From positions 16,196,769-16,260,768 of the forward strand of contig NC_089727.1 in the NCBI RefSeq assembly GCF_035083965.1: a stretch of DNA of 64,000 bases. The letters run 5' to 3'. The notes beneath the pieces are model-generated. The model was not told the DNA's origin, searched no databases, and was given only the letters and a program-made list of their open reading frames with translations. This document shows positions 10,405-23,200 of this stretch, in pieces. The position numbers were made by a program, and so were the translations under genes. Source of the DNA: Branchiostoma lanceolatum. Lineage: Eukaryota > Chordata > Leptocardii > Amphioxiformes > Branchiostomatidae. Each line of letters starts with the position of its first letter. The first letter of the stretch is position 1.

Positions 10405-11220
10405 ACAAACATTCAAAACATAGTTGCACCTAAGAATTGAAGATGCCCTTTTGATAACACAGCAGAGTGAGACGGATAGAGGCGCTCAACTTCGGTTCCT
10501 GATTAGAAAAAAACATGGTGCATTTGTAAATCTAAGAATTGCTCTATATCCATATGGAAATGATAGTCTGGTTATCACACATACATATGACATATTTAAT
10601 GTCCATCTAATCTAATGATTAGAATGGCAATAACTCGCGTTAACAATTCAATAAACTTTATATCAGAAGTTCGATAGCTGTCGATCTTGATGGAATCTTG
10701 TATATATAGATATCTTTGCCTTCCTTTCTTGGGAGATGGTCGTAATAGACATCTAAGAGAAAGGAGATGAAGATAAATGATTTTTATATAGCAGCTTCTG
10801 CTAATTTCGTAAATTACGTAAAGTTATTCCTGGTAGAATCCTAATGTAAGCTCATCTGTCAACATTTAATAAATGAAGCGCAATTTCCTACATAACATTT
10901 TTATTGAGTGAAAAGATATCAGATGTGAACACCAAGGGCCACATCTTCTCTGGCTCAGATCTCCATAATGGTAACTCCAGTAGCTATGACGTCATCACCA
11001 AAACTGCTGAGGAAACTCCATTGGTTTTTGTCGCTGCACAATGCGGTAACAATGCCAATGATGTCAATGTGAACAATATATATGACCGACCCTACCTTGC
11101 CAAATACGAAATGCTTCTCTAGTTCAAAGGTTATGACAATATGTACCCATTAAGCCTGATTTGATGTTTTTAAACGTGTCAACAATGTTAATCCAAACAA
11201 ATGTAGTCCATTTGCACAAC
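10405..11220. other. Spacer between inverted-repeat arms, no recognised gene
   Basis: An open frame at about 10907-11122 (72 codons, no convincing ATG) contains a Y-D-R-P-Y-L-A-K-Y stretch; a diverged version appears at about 30-75. No splice context or family is recognisable. The remainder is AT-rich without clear structure. Confidence 0.4.
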
Positions 11221-11244
11221 ATAAAAAAGGCGAGGCAGGCGGCC

Positions 11245-11415
11245 TTCATGTCGGTGGTCCAAAGGTTGGAATAATAGCACAATGAAGTCACGTGAACATC
11301 AGTCGGTGACTGGTACTAACAGTTAGATCTCTGATTTGCCAGCCTTTCACAACAACATTGCTGCCAGGCTCGCGCACTTTCTTTAGCTGATCGATCTGAG
11401 ACTGTGAATGTAAAG
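11245..11415 (+). promoter_or_regulatory. Upstream block and leader exon of copy B
   Basis: It contains 'ggtggtccaaaggttg' at about 11252, then the block shared with copies A and C, ending in gaatgtaaag at 11415 with donor gtaagc. The matching acceptor, 'tttggcag', lies at about 11541-11548, giving a short 5' UTR intron and a start codon 12 bases into the next exon. Confidence 0.6.
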
Positions 11416-11559
11416 GTAAGCCTGTCAACGATATGATCCCGTGTTTGCTTCCACCTGTTGTAGACATGCTGGTCTGATTTTACTTATTATTAAAGTTGCT
11501 GTGAGTTTTCTGAACGTATTTGATCTTGAGATGTCATGTATTTGGCAGAGCGTTGGAAA

Positions 11560-14500
11560 ATGGATGCTACAGGCAAGGACATGGCAGCAGCAGATGCTGA
11601 TGGCAAAGTTGAGACAAGTTCAGACCAGCACTCTGAGAAAAGAAGCTGTTGTCTGGTATGTTGAACACACTAGTTTTTATGCGTGCCTAAAATAGACTCT
11701 GATAGCTTTATGTGTGTGTCAGTTCACCATGTAACTATGCTTCGAGACGATTGCTGAACAGCGTAATTTGTATGAAATATCTGTTTCTTTCACATCTCAG
11801 CTGGATTGAGTCCATTATGAACCCTCCCGTTTGTTACTCTGCGAGTTGCATACATGTGTGTACCATTCTACTGATACATTAGACATCTGAGAAATGAATA
11901 GTATCATTCCTTTAAGAAGTCTTTTTCAAAGAAAAAATGTACCTCCATCCAGGACCCAGGACCTACTCACATCAGTTTGTATAGAATCACACATGTAGTT
12001 TGCAGCTTTGTGTTAGAGTATGCAGGTCTATGTTGCGTTGTAGACCAAATAAATCTAAAATAAGTTAAGGTGCATCATAATGGCACGACATGTACCTGAT
12101 CACACACTAAAAGTTTATTGGCGTTGACCATACGTACTTACTAAATAAAGTATGTGAACAACTACAACAGTGCTAGAATGGATTCATCCCCGTCCAATGA
12201 TTGACCATTTTCCTCTCACATGATTGAATGATTCTACTTACTTTTTACTATTCGGTCTGCAGTTGGCCGACAAAATCCCGGCTCGATACGTCTTAGCCGC
12301 CTTGTTTTTCGTTGGCCACGTCTCAATGATCATATCCAGGGGAGGATTCGCTTTAGCCGTTGTTGTCATGGTGAACAGTTCATCAAGAGTGACACCTGCC
12401 AATCAAACTGACACCTACCAGCTCTGTCCGAGCAGTGGGCGAGGAAATACGTCCTCACAGGTGGGGACATATTCTATGTGTACAATCTACTCAGTATGAG
12501 TTTTGCACAACAACATATTCTTTATGTCAATAGTCAATTTAGCACAGAGGGACTATACCGTTATACTTAAGGATTCAGAGAAGCTTTTGTAAGGCAATCA
12601 TGAACATAGGCCAAGAGACATCCTGTTTATAAGTGGGTAGTAGGATGTCTACTGAGCATGGACTGATAGATCATCTCATGATACATTTGATTGTATGTGT
12701 TAGGGGAACACTAGTTGTCACATTCTGATGATCTATGCTCTTGCATATGCAGAATGATCAAGGGGAACTGGACTGGAGCGAGAGCGTAAAGGGAGTCGTC
12801 CTTGGTGCCTACTTTTACGGCTACATCTTTACACAGGTGAGAAATGGGGACCGATAACTACTTTTCTCAGGAAGTATTTTTGGGGACATTCATTGTGTAT
12901 TCCATCCAAGCGTGGCTTAAACATGGTTGATTCTTTTGTCACTTGGTTTGGAAAGTATTTCTGGTCTCTCCGACTAGGTGGTAGGTGGCATGTTGGAGCA
13001 GAGGCTTGGCGGTAGGATTGTGTACGGGACGAGCATGTTGTTAGGAGCGGTCCTGAACGTTCTTTGCCCCGTAGCCGCACGGACGAGTCCTTGGGCGATC
13101 TTCGCTGTCAGGTTCAGCATAGGACTTGTGTCGGTAAGTAATACACATGCACATCCTGATTCTTTCCTTATTTCAGACTAACAATTTAATCTAATAGGCA
13201 AGAAAATGTTTCAAAGGGGAGAAAGATGCAGACTTGGTGGCTAGCTCACGATAAGCCAGCTATATTGTATATGCTGAATCAACAGTAAAAGTGGTTTAAC
13301 CAAATTTGAGTGAACAGGCGATTTCATGAAAAAAGATTGTGACATTTTTTTATTCACATTGATCTTATTGGTGGATAGTGTGCAAGAAGACCTTTCATCG
13401 TTGTGAGCACCCGTTTTGTTAACACAGACGTTACATACCATAACCCCTTTTCCTCCAGGGAGTTCTTTTCCCCTCCCTGTACGGAATCTGGGGCCGATGG
13501 GCTCCTCCTACCGAAAGGACAAGACTGCTTGCAATTTGCTACATGGGTAATAACTTACTTGTATCTTTTATTCCTCAATTGGACTACACTATCGAATTCA
13601 TGAATGGTAAAGGTGCTGGGGCTGGCCTGGATAGTATTTAGATAAAAAAAGCACATTAGCTTGCTTTTCGCGATATATGAATGAATGAATGAATATTTAT
13701 GATTTGTTTAAATCTTTGGGCTAGTTTCTTTATTAAGGCCACAGTAAGTAAATTTTATGAATGGCATCCTCCGCAGACTCCAAAATTAATGAGATAAGGC
13801 GAAAAAAAACAAGGCGGGCCCAAAAAAAAACAAGATTCCTATATTTTCAAATTTTGAGATCACAAATCTGTTAAACAAGAATTAAGGCGACGAAATATGA
13901 TGTCATGACCAACAAGTATTTTATTCCTGTATTCTACCAATGAGGTTTCATATATAATATAAAACCTCCTTGATTCAACAGTAAACATGTCCATGTAGAT
14001 GTGTTTACATCTCAATAGACTAACTACAACAAATGCAGAAAAGAGCTTGTTGTACCATCATCTGAAGCAACTACACTGGGTATTGATATGCAATGAAACA
14101 CCTTGTGTATACAGCTCAATTAACTAGACCCCCACATTATCTATATAATGTCCTTGCTAGAACAAATGCAGAAAACAGCTTGTTATCATACCATCATGGG
14201 CAGGAACTGCACTGGGTATTCATTTGCAATGAAACACCTTAGACTGTCAACGTTTACGACATATTTGCCAATTTTTGGCATGTTGACCACCGTCGGAGGG
14301 CAATGAAATTTCTTGTTCTTTATTTCGAAATCAGGCGAAAATTAATGAGCGCGCTGATGTCATCCATAAAAATTACTTGCTGTGACCTAATGTGGTATTT
14401 TTTTCAATCGCCACGTCAATGTAGGGTTACCCCTTGGAAGTATCATCAACTACCCGCTGGCGTCTTTCCTAGCTGCTGAGTTGGGCTGGGAGTACATCTT

Positions 14501-17122
14501 CTATATTCCTGGTAAGAACAAGTGTGAAAAATGTAATCACCTCCGTCGATAAGGTTGAATGTGTTTTCACAAATATGAAGTCATAAGATATTCTTAATGA
14601 TTCTGTGTATGTGAGTAGCTTTTAGGTACCACCACCAAATCGTTGGGCCCCTTGTACTGGTAGGTTCTTCCTTTGCTGTAGTTGTTTGAATCTTTGGTGT
14701 AAACATCATACAGACTAACTTTTATATTGGTGGACAGACTTTTGTTTCGGATGAAGGTGTGTAAAATTTTAGCCCAGTATCGTTTTTTTTTGGAATTGCA
14801 GCTGTTTAATAGCTAATCAAAATATCTCAGTCGTTAAAAATGTTTCAGATAATTTCTACGGCTTTTTGTTCATAGGAGCTACACAAGTAGCCTGGCTCTT
14901 GGCATGGCTCCTCCTGGCTTACGACTCTCCTGAAAAACACCCACGGATCCTGAAGGAAGAACAGAAGTACATAGAAGAGGGTATCGGGATAAGGGGTCGA
15001 CAGGTATGAATCTATTTCAAACGTTTATAAAAAGATATCTTTAACATGCAGTCTGTGTAATTACGTGTTACGCATACCTTTTTATTGGTATGAAATTATC
15101 TGATGGAAGTACTCGGCATTTACTACACAATACATACCGTATACAGATTTGAGCATGACATATCATGATATATGATAAATAAGAAACTAATAGTCACAAA
15201 ATTATGTCTAACAGAAACCAACGGTTCCTTGGCTGAAAATACTCGCATCGCCTGCAGTTTGGGCACTCATCATTGGACAGTTCAGTTCGAATTGGGGAGT
15301 CTTCTTTCTGACTACCCAACTGCCGAACTACATGCAGAATGTGTTGGGATTCAACATCCAAACGGTGTGTTTTTATGTTCCCCATGTCGTGTACTTATAT
15401 GTTATTGCCCTTTGCTGTGTTAGTTTGTGGGGCACAAACTAGACGTTGTACGTAAGGATATGGGTTCCTCAAGGATTCCCCTTTGGACCAAAGCAGCTCA
15501 GTCGATAGACAAATACCAGACAATTGTTCCCGTATCGTTCCGCCCGTTTGGTCAATCGTTTGCAAAGAATATGACAAGAGAAGACACCTTGCCACACGCA
15601 GGACGTAGTAGAGATAATCTGATGAAGACAGCAGAGTGGCTGCGGAGTTGGCAGGTGTGAGACGTTTGGCTGTGAAGAAAACTTTATCCACGTAATATGA
15701 CAAAATTTGACGTCAGGGAAGCCTATTTCTACACTTATAGTATGTAGAGTGGTCTGCTTTCTGTTGAAGGATTGGCATGGTTTAGTCTAGCTCTCATAAT
15801 TTTACTAAAGCCATAAGGCTTAATACCTCCCTTCTATCCTCCAGAACGGCTTGCTGTCTGCTCTTCCGTTCGTCCTTGCCATGGTCTCCATGTTAGCGTC
15901 AGGTGCAGCAGCTGACCGCTTGATTCAAGGCGAGAAAATCCCCAAGGTGTGGATAAGAAGGGGATTCGTCATCACAGGTAAGATTAATGGCAACTCAAAC
16001 TCAAGTTTCTAAAACTGCAGTCTGCTAAGACGACATAGGAGCAAACCTGGTCTGTATGATATAGACTAATGTGTTTTTTTTTCATTGTTAATGTCTCCCA
16101 GGGTATTCCGGCATGGTGATCTGCGGAGTGATCCTGGCGAACCTTAGCGGATGTAACCCTTTCACCGCTGTGGCCCTCCTGTGCATCACACAGGGTTTTA
16201 ACGGACTGACAGTGGCAGGTTTCCGTGCCGTCCATGTTGAATTCGCGCCCAGGTTCAGCGGAGTGACCTTCGCTCTGGCCAACACGGGAGGAACCGTTTC
16301 TGGCATCTTTGCTCCCCTGTTGGTCGGACTTGTCACGGATAACTATGTGAGTACAATGACGTTTTGATAACTCGCCATAAACTCTTCTCACACATATACA
16401 AAAGACTGGAACAGATCTTACACATTCACCAATTGTTTTTATCCTAGCTTTGGTGAGTCAATGAGTTCCACAATTTTATTAGGATACCTACGTCAGTCAA
16501 TAATATGAACTGATGAACAATACCCGTGTGGACTGTTTCAGCCGACAACTGCTGCCTGGTCCACAATCTTCTACATAGGAGCGGCTATCCAGGGTGTGGG
16601 AGGGATTTTCACCGCGGTGTTCATGCGCACTGACGTCCAGCCCTGGGCTCAGGGAGAGCCCAACGTCAATGATAAGGTTCGTACCGAAGGATTCTCAGCC
16701 AGGGAGTGAGGGAGATTTGGATAGAAATCAAACTTTATCATCCTTAAGTTAGGTGGCATTACGTCCAATACTGTAAATGCAGAAATGCTCGCGGTGGTTT
16801 TATGTTTGCGGTTTTCGCGGTGAACTTTCAGCGTGGACTTAAAACTAGCGCGAAACTTTTTGCCCACCTATGACTGTAGCGCTACTATTGTTTCAAACGC
16901 GAACTTAAAACCATTGCGAACACTCCATTTTTTCCGTACAGCGAAATAAAACCACGCGACCTTAAATGCATTTACAGTAACGCCTGGATACCGCAGACTA
17001 ACTGTTCTCACTTGTTCCAGCAGAGTCCCGAACTGGCCGGCTCGAAGGACCTCGTCATCGCCAACGAACATGCGGAGATGCCGATGAAGGCTGTGGGGGA
17101 GATGCCTAACACGAAATTATGA
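11560..17122 (+). CDS. SLC17 sialin-like transporter, copy B
   Basis: Complete 12-exon gene, 532 aa, the plus-strand mirror of copy A. Exons: 11560-11655, 12263-12460, 12753-12836, 12978-13133, 13459-13546, 14425-14511, 14876-15003, 15215-15364, 15845-15977, 16102-16346, 16542-16676, 17024-17122. All frames are open and all borders GT-AG. Features match copy A: TM1 arginine, three sequons in the first luminal loop, W-A-P-P after TM4, R kept but both TM4 glutamates of sialin absent, C-terminal T-K-L. Exon 7 has E-K-H-P where the other copies have A-K-H-P. The last acceptor is a CAGCAG tandem, so exon 12 may start at 17021 or 17024, adding or omitting one glutamine. It has a single intact exon 9, which makes it the cleanest representative of the A/B pair. 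Vesicular or lysosomal anion transport is inferred from the family only. Confidence 0.9.
13640..14390 (+). repeat. Intron 5 insertion in copy B with direct repeats
   Basis: Intron 5 is 878 bp here but 390 bp in copy A. The extra sequence holds two imperfect direct repeats, about 14027-14108 and 14160-14240, both containing 'aacaaatgcagaaaa-agcttgtt' and 'gcaatgaaacacctt'. One frame (M-Q-K-R-A) faintly recalls LINE reverse-transcriptase C-terminal segments. An A-rich block lies at 13800-13840. Assignment is uncertain. Confidence 0.45.
16769..16980. mobile_element. Mariner-type MITE in intron 11 of copy B
   Basis: The element begins CTGTAAATGCA and ends TGCATTTACAG, flanked by TA on both sides. 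Its interior is largely self-complementary (aaaccac / gtggttt blocks). Copies A and C read through this site without it. The same family is at 53547-53758. Confidence 0.85.
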
Positions 17123-17725
17123 GTAAACAGGTCATTCGGTTGAAATACCAGGGTACAGGAACCCAAAATATACATTTTTGTCTAAAAATGGCCAAAAAAC
17201 GTCCATAAGATAACTGTAAAGGCCTATACAACAAACATGAAAAAAACAAAACTTGGGGTATTTGTCCACCTTCATGCCAAATTTCAGGTCATTTGGCCCC
17301 AAAATCCATTTGAAGATTTGGCAGGACGAGAAGAACATGACAAAAACAATATATTTCACTCTTCCCATACGGGGAGTGAAATATAATCATGGCGCGATCT
17401 GATTATTAGCTTACTTTTGGGCAATTTGTTTTAAAATACGCTAGCTGTGTTGGATGAATTTAGCTCGCGATTTTATGTGCTGTGACTGGCAATGCTGTTT
17501 GCTGCCTTTCACAAGTTAAAAGAGTTCGTGTCAATATACAATGTGAACAAAAAATTATGATGTGGTTGCGTCGCAGAATTAAAGACATTGTTCTCCAGAT
17601 TAATATAATTTTGTGTTCTCTTATCAAGCTTAAGCAAGCAGATCGGTGTGGTGCAAGTAAATATAGATTGGATGTTAAATAATGTAACGTCGTCACATAT
17701 CAAACACTTGACTGCTTGCAAGGTT
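17123..17725 (+). other. 3' flank of copy B
   Basis: Mirrors 575-1480 beyond copy A, without the LINE fragment found there. A block at 17330-17395 contains a short inverted motif (atttcactc / gagtgaaat) also seen at 1255-1290. No coding region is visible. Confidence 0.6.
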
Positions 17726-18225
17726 GTTCCTTAACTACTTAAGTTTGACATAAAGCTTGCTGGACAGGCGTTGTCATGGCTACGACCTCCATTAGGTCAA
17801 ACAAATACAACCGTACATGTGTATACACTGTATGACGCAAGCTCAAAGTCTTGTGAAGTCTTGCCTTACTTGTAACGGTCCAAAGGTGAGAGTAGTAATG
17901 CCTAGTCATTCAGTACACGCACACGATACATGTGGAAGTCTCTTACATTTTAAATCTCTCTCTTATCTATCAATACCCTTTTAGATAAAAAGGTTTCATA
18001 GAGAAAGACCAACAATGCAATTGTCATGGCTGTCAATATCAACATTGTAACGTACAAATGTCTTTTTAAGTATTCTAGAGCCTACGTTTTAAGAAAATGT
18101 TGAGACTCTGTGTCTGACAACGTGTTTGGACGTAGATGATACTGCAGATGACCTTTTTCGAGAGTCCTATCAATGAAACCGAACGGATACAGGCCTACAT
18201 TGCTTGTAATTCAGGACGGTATAGG
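17726..18225 (+). other. Shared 5' flank of tandem copies, C version
   Basis: The sequence 'tgtatgacgcaagctcaa' near 17830 and the neighbouring 'gacataaagcttg-tggaca' block recur before copies D (about 26180-26280), E (about 33255-33355) and F (about 39385). This marks the outer edge of the tandemly duplicated unit. No gene is seen. Confidence 0.6.
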
Positions 18226-18227
18226 TT

Positions 18228-18876
18228 GTCTGTACCTGTAGCTAGTGGTCCGAAGCTTACGGTGAGGGTAATAATGCAAAGTCATTCTGTTCATATATTA
18301 CGTGAAAGGTAGGAGTAATAGTACGATAAAGTGAAGCAAGCGGCAGGGCAAACATAGTGACTTTACTATCATTTGTCTGTAGACTACTTTGGACAGTTAC
18401 TGTGCATTTTTCTATGTTCTTCAAGTATCGCGCTAGAAGGAGACAGACTGATGTGGACGATAAAGGGTAACCCTAGCACAATTCTTCATCATAGACCTCA
18501 GTATAAATACATGCTCGCACGGCTTTAAACAGGCGGAGAAACATTTACAGACTATGCATTTTCTTTTTAGAAGAGCTGATATTTCTTTCCTTGGGTTTAA
18601 CATTTGGCTCTGTCCGTGCGGTCTGAAGATAAATACGTTTTTGATAAATTGGACGATAATTGGTAAGATTACGTTACCTGTAGCTAGTGGTCCGAAGCTG
18701 AAGGTAATAATGCAAAGTCATTCTGTATATATATATTACGTGAAAGGTGGGAGTAATAGTACGATTAAGTCACGTGAGACATGCATGCGTCGGTGACTGG
18801 TACATACTGGTACAGCGACATTGCTCTCAAGGGACGACGTTCTTTAGCTGAGCGATCTGAGACTGTGAAAGGAAAG
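18228..18876 (+). promoter_or_regulatory. Duplicated upstream block and leader exon of copy C
   Basis: An approximately 100-bp block ('tgtagctagtggtccgaagct' to 'agtaatagtacgat-aagt') occurs twice, at 18236-18334 and 18680-18768. The second is followed by the leader exon ending at 18876 (ggaaag, donor gtaagt). The acceptor, 'attaagcag', lies at about 19010-19018, just before the exon with the ATG. Confidence 0.6.
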
Positions 18877-20634
18877 GTAAGTCTCTCAACAATAGTACAG
18901 GCGATATGTTCGAACCCCTCGTTTGCTTCCATTTTATTTTCGATACACTGCCCTGAGAGTACTTTTGTCACTGTGATACTTTTCTGATCACACTGTGATA
19001 CCGTGTATTAAGCAGAACTTTGAAAAAAATGGATGCGACAGGCAAGGAGATGACGTCATCATATGTTGGTGGCAAAACTGAGACAAAGTCTGACCGGGAC
19101 TCTGAGAAAGGAAGCTGTTGTCTGGTAGGTAGAACATGCTAGTTCTTACGTTTACTTCCAGGTAGAACTTTTTAAGAGAAAAAAAGGCACCTCTACCCAT
19201 GACCTATTCAAATCTGTTTGCATAAAGAACCACATGTTTTATAACACTGAAAACTCATTTATGTGTACATGGAGTCTGCAGTTTTGTGTCTTTATCTTTA
19301 TGTCACTTTATGGACACAAGCTATCTAAAATGATATGAAAGATGCATTCAGTCTGTATGTTACGCCGAAAGGCGGTTGTATCAGCTAGATAGATATAGAT
19401 ACAAAAACTATCTGGTACGACTTGAAGGTGCCATTAAAGTAAAACTTTTATTGTTGTCTAAAAATTTCATTCGCGTTGACCATCGCCGTCCAGTAACGGT
19501 CTATTTATTTGTTTTTCTTGGTGTGTGCTCAAGTTTATTCCCGTTAGCTTGGACCTTTTCGATTTCTTGTCACTGTACGTTTTTGTATATGTTGGCGCTG
19601 CAGTTGGCCGACAAAATCCCGGCTCGGTACGTCTTGGCAGTCCTGTTTTTCTTTGGCCACGTCTCAATAATGACAACCAGGGGAGGGTTCTCTGTAGCCA
19701 TTGTTGTCATGGTGAACAGTTCAACAAGAGCGACACCTGCCAATCAAAGTGACACCTACCAGCTCTGCCCCAGCACTGGGTCTGGAAATACATCCGTACA
19801 GGTAGGAAAACATTCAGGTTATCATTCCATGGGTAAAATCACACATACACGCACTCTTCAAGTCACAGAATTACAATATCATACTTTAGGACATCCCGTT
19901 TATCAACGGGAAGTGGGAATATTTCATAAACATGCCATGTGCTGCGCCATGCAATCAACTAACATATTTCGACAATATGTGTTAATAAGGGGAACACCAC
20001 TTGCCATATCATAATGATTTCTACTGTTGTACGCACAGAACGATCAAGGGGAACTGGACTGGAGCGAGAGCCTGAAGGGAGTTCTACTTGGTGCCTACTT
20101 TTACGGCTACATCATCACGCAGGTGAGCGACTGAGACTAATAACATCATTTTCCAGCTAATATTTTTTTGAGGGGGGGGGGGATATATCTCGTGTATATC
20201 ATACCATACCAGGCCGGCTACACAACATAATTGATTTTTCTGGCGCTGGGTTTACAAAGTATTTCTTTAACATCTCTCCGAGTAGGTGGTTGTGTATGAT
20301 CTTATTTTTTGCGTGTGTCAAACTCACAGACTTAGTCACAGTACATTTGTTTTGCCCACACAGGTAGTAGGTGGCGTATTGGAGCAAAAGTTTGGCGGCA
20401 AGGTCGTGTACGGGACGGCCATGTTGGTCGCAACGGTTCTGAACGCTCTTAGTCCCGTGGCCTCACGGTCGAGTCCTTGGGCGATGTTTGCCGTCAGATT
20501 CAGCATCGGACTTGTGTCGGTAAGTTATATATCGCGACCCTTTCCAGACAGACGATTTGCAAGCTTTGGGAAAAAATGTATATTTGAAGATTAAATCGTA
20601 GATTGTCATTCATTTATTTATTTATTGGTTCGGC

Positions 20635-20790
20635 ATGTAGATACCAGGGTTACCCAACTAGACTAAGGGCGAACCCATGTGCGGCCGAATGTAGATTTTT
20701 GGACCATCGCACTCCGGGGCATGCCCCTACTCTTTTTCGAAAGGTGTGGTGGGTTATTCTAAGTGCGCGGGGTGTGTCTCTTGTATCTAG
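20635..20790 (-). mobile_element. SINE 3' part, reverse orientation
   Basis: The 'ggaccatcgcac' to 'gcatgcccctactctttttcgaaaggtg' stretch is the complement of the 3' part of the SINE at 38935-39270. It lies in intron 4 of copy C. Confidence 0.65.
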
Positions 20791-21429
20791 TGTAGATTTT
20801 GTGTCTAGACCGTAATTTATGATATCATCATATACTAGCTATTTGTCTTGTTTATGATTATCTAAATCAGCCCAAAGCGGTTCAATCAAATTTGAATGCA
20901 AGCGTGTTTTCATGAAAATGATTCTGACATTTTTCAAAAATGCAAATTGACTGGCGAGCCGGGTAGTCTGAACGAAGGCCTTTCATGCTCTTGAACACCT
21001 GTGCTTCACAACTAACGTTACTTACAATTACCATACCTCAACACTCTTTTACTCCAGGGATCGGAGTTCTGTTGCCCGCACTGTACGGAATCTGGGGCCG
21101 ATGGGCTCCTACTGCCGAAAAGACAAAACTGCTGGCAATTTGCTACATAGGTAATGACTTGTACGTGTGCCCTGTGTACCTTTATTGGACCACACTTTGT
21201 CTTATTCACGAATTGTGCTGGAGCCAGCCTGGATAGTGTTGAAGTGTTTATGGCATTTAAAGATCGCTTCAAATTCTTATGCCAGCCTTTGTATTGATAT
21301 GGTCTATTTTTTTCAATCGTCAATGTAGGGTTTCCCCTTGGTAACATCATCAACTACCCACTGGCGTCCTTCCTAGCTGCTGAGTTGGGCTGGGAGTACA
21401 CATTCTATATTCCTGGTAAGAAACGGGTT

Positions 21430-23200
21430 GAAAATGTAAAATGTAATAATCTCAATGAGGTCGTTTGATAAACAAAAAGGTATAAAATCGTTGTTCTTAA
21501 TGTAAATAGGAACTAGGTACCGATATCGAAGTAAAACGTTTGCGCCCCTTGCGATTTCTTCTAGTACCACAGCATACGCATTTTGGTTGAGAATATAACA
21601 TTGTCATACGCTTGTACTCAGTCTGGGAGCTTTCAGATAGACTTAGATGAGTTTGCAGCTCCTTTTGATGGGACTGCAGTTGTTTATCGGTTAGTCAACC
21701 AACATGTTTCAATGGTTTAAAGTGCTTCAATTTTTTGCGTTTCGGCGCCTTCGCACCGGAACGCAATGTCCTGGCTTTTACCTTCGATGCATGCATATCG
21801 CATGCAGGATGCTTCGATGCATGCTGTTTGGTTCAACACTGTGTCGCACACCAGAAGACCTTATATGGCAATACGTTCCCAAATCCTTGTATAGCCGTTG
21901 CCTTATATGGCAAGGGAGCACGAAAAGGCAGGCAGGCTACATTTGCATGACACACAGGAGGGCGACCGCATGTAACTGCTACAACTGTTCGGAAATATCA
22001 TTGCATTGTGGTTTCGGACTTTGATATCCTGAAAAATGACCATATTACATCTATTCCACAAGATTGCAGAAGAAAAAAAATGATTTCGTCAAGAAAACGA
22101 CCAAAAATCGACATAAATGATACCATATAGTGAGGTTATAGCATTACGTACAGAGAGATGGGTTACGTACCGCAGCTTAGCCCATCTGGCAACGCGAAGC
22201 ACTTCGGACCCAGAAGATCCGGGTTCGTGTCCGTGCATGGATTTTTTTTTCTTTTTAGATATTGAATATCAAAAATATATATTGATATTATATTAATCTA
22301 TCAATATCATATTTATGAATATCATTTTTTCATTTTTTCATTAATAAATAAAGAAATATTTTATATTTGTTATTTTTAAATATTCATTTAATATATACAA
22401 GGCCTTTGTCTTATGAACAGGACTTCATAGATTCCAAACCCGGCATTCGAATTTTTCTGTTCATTGTAATGGAAAATACCGTGCAGCGGCTCCTATGCGC
22501 GGTAAGATGATTCTTGCAAAACACTCGCCACTAAACTTCTATCCCCGATGTAAACAGAGGCTCTTGATGTTGTTTGCTAATCAGCGATCCTTTGTTACAG
22601 TAGCAAATGCTCCATTGTTCAGTATCGACTTCATTCAGACAACACGGACGTGGAAAGTGGCGCCGCTCGGCACAAAACTATGGGAATTTTCATGAATTTT
22701 AGCAAAATTACCCAGGAAAATAAGGAAGAAATGTTGTAAATGCGGAAACCAGAATAATACGGATGAGGTAGCTGTTGATTTGTTTGACATTTGGTAGTCA
22801 TTTTAGATAGAACCTTAGCTGTTATGAACTTATATTTCACTTAATTACCATAGTGCTGATGATTCAATGGTGCTTTTTCAAATTTTATGTTTTATTGCGT
22901 GCCATGTACATAATTACATTGATAGCTTTTATAATGAGCCTATTGTACATTTTACAAATAAGTACAAGTTGTAGGCCAAGACCAGCTTTTTCAAAAGCAC
23001 TTAAGTTAAGTGACGTAACTTCAAAATTGCTTTCCCCAATCTGCCTTTCTCTATTAAAACAGTGCTCATTTCCCAAAATGACAATTTTTCTTATAGACTG
23101 AACAGCCCTTGAGTGACTTCCTCTGGCAGATTTTACTTCAAGTAAAGGGAAAAGACAATTCACACTCATAAACGTAGCCGAAACGCCAGCTTTTTTGAAA
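21430..23200. other. Large intron 6 of copy C
   Basis: About 1.8 kb, against roughly 250-370 bp in most paralogues. It contains a region with repeated 'ttcgatgcatgc' motifs (21780-21830), a tRNA-like unit (22160-22251), a strongly AT-rich block (22250-22400) and unassigned sequence. No exon with a family match is seen. Confidence 0.6.
22160..22251 (+). mobile_element. tRNA-derived SINE head or tRNA pseudogene
   Basis: It has an A-box-like sequence (tagcccatctgg, 22178-22189), a B-box-like sequence (ggttcgtgtcc, 22222-22232, one mismatch to the consensus) and a run of nine T at 22242-22250 that would stop RNA polymerase III. A clean cloverleaf cannot be drawn, so a SINE or degenerate tRNA is more likely than a working tRNA gene. 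Confidence 0.5.

Larger units (their letters stand above)
11220..17725. repeat. Right arm of large inverted repeat
   Basis: Partner of 575-7531, carrying copy B. Differences from the left arm include a mariner-type MITE in intron 11 (16769-16980), a longer intron 5, and the absence of the LINE, GATA and duplicate exon 9 insertions. Confidence 0.85.

Noticed and set aside
21058-21150. Alternative acceptor rescuing exon 5 of copy C
   Set aside because: No AG lies at the position that would remove the five extra bases, so the frameshift stands unless the assembly is wrong.
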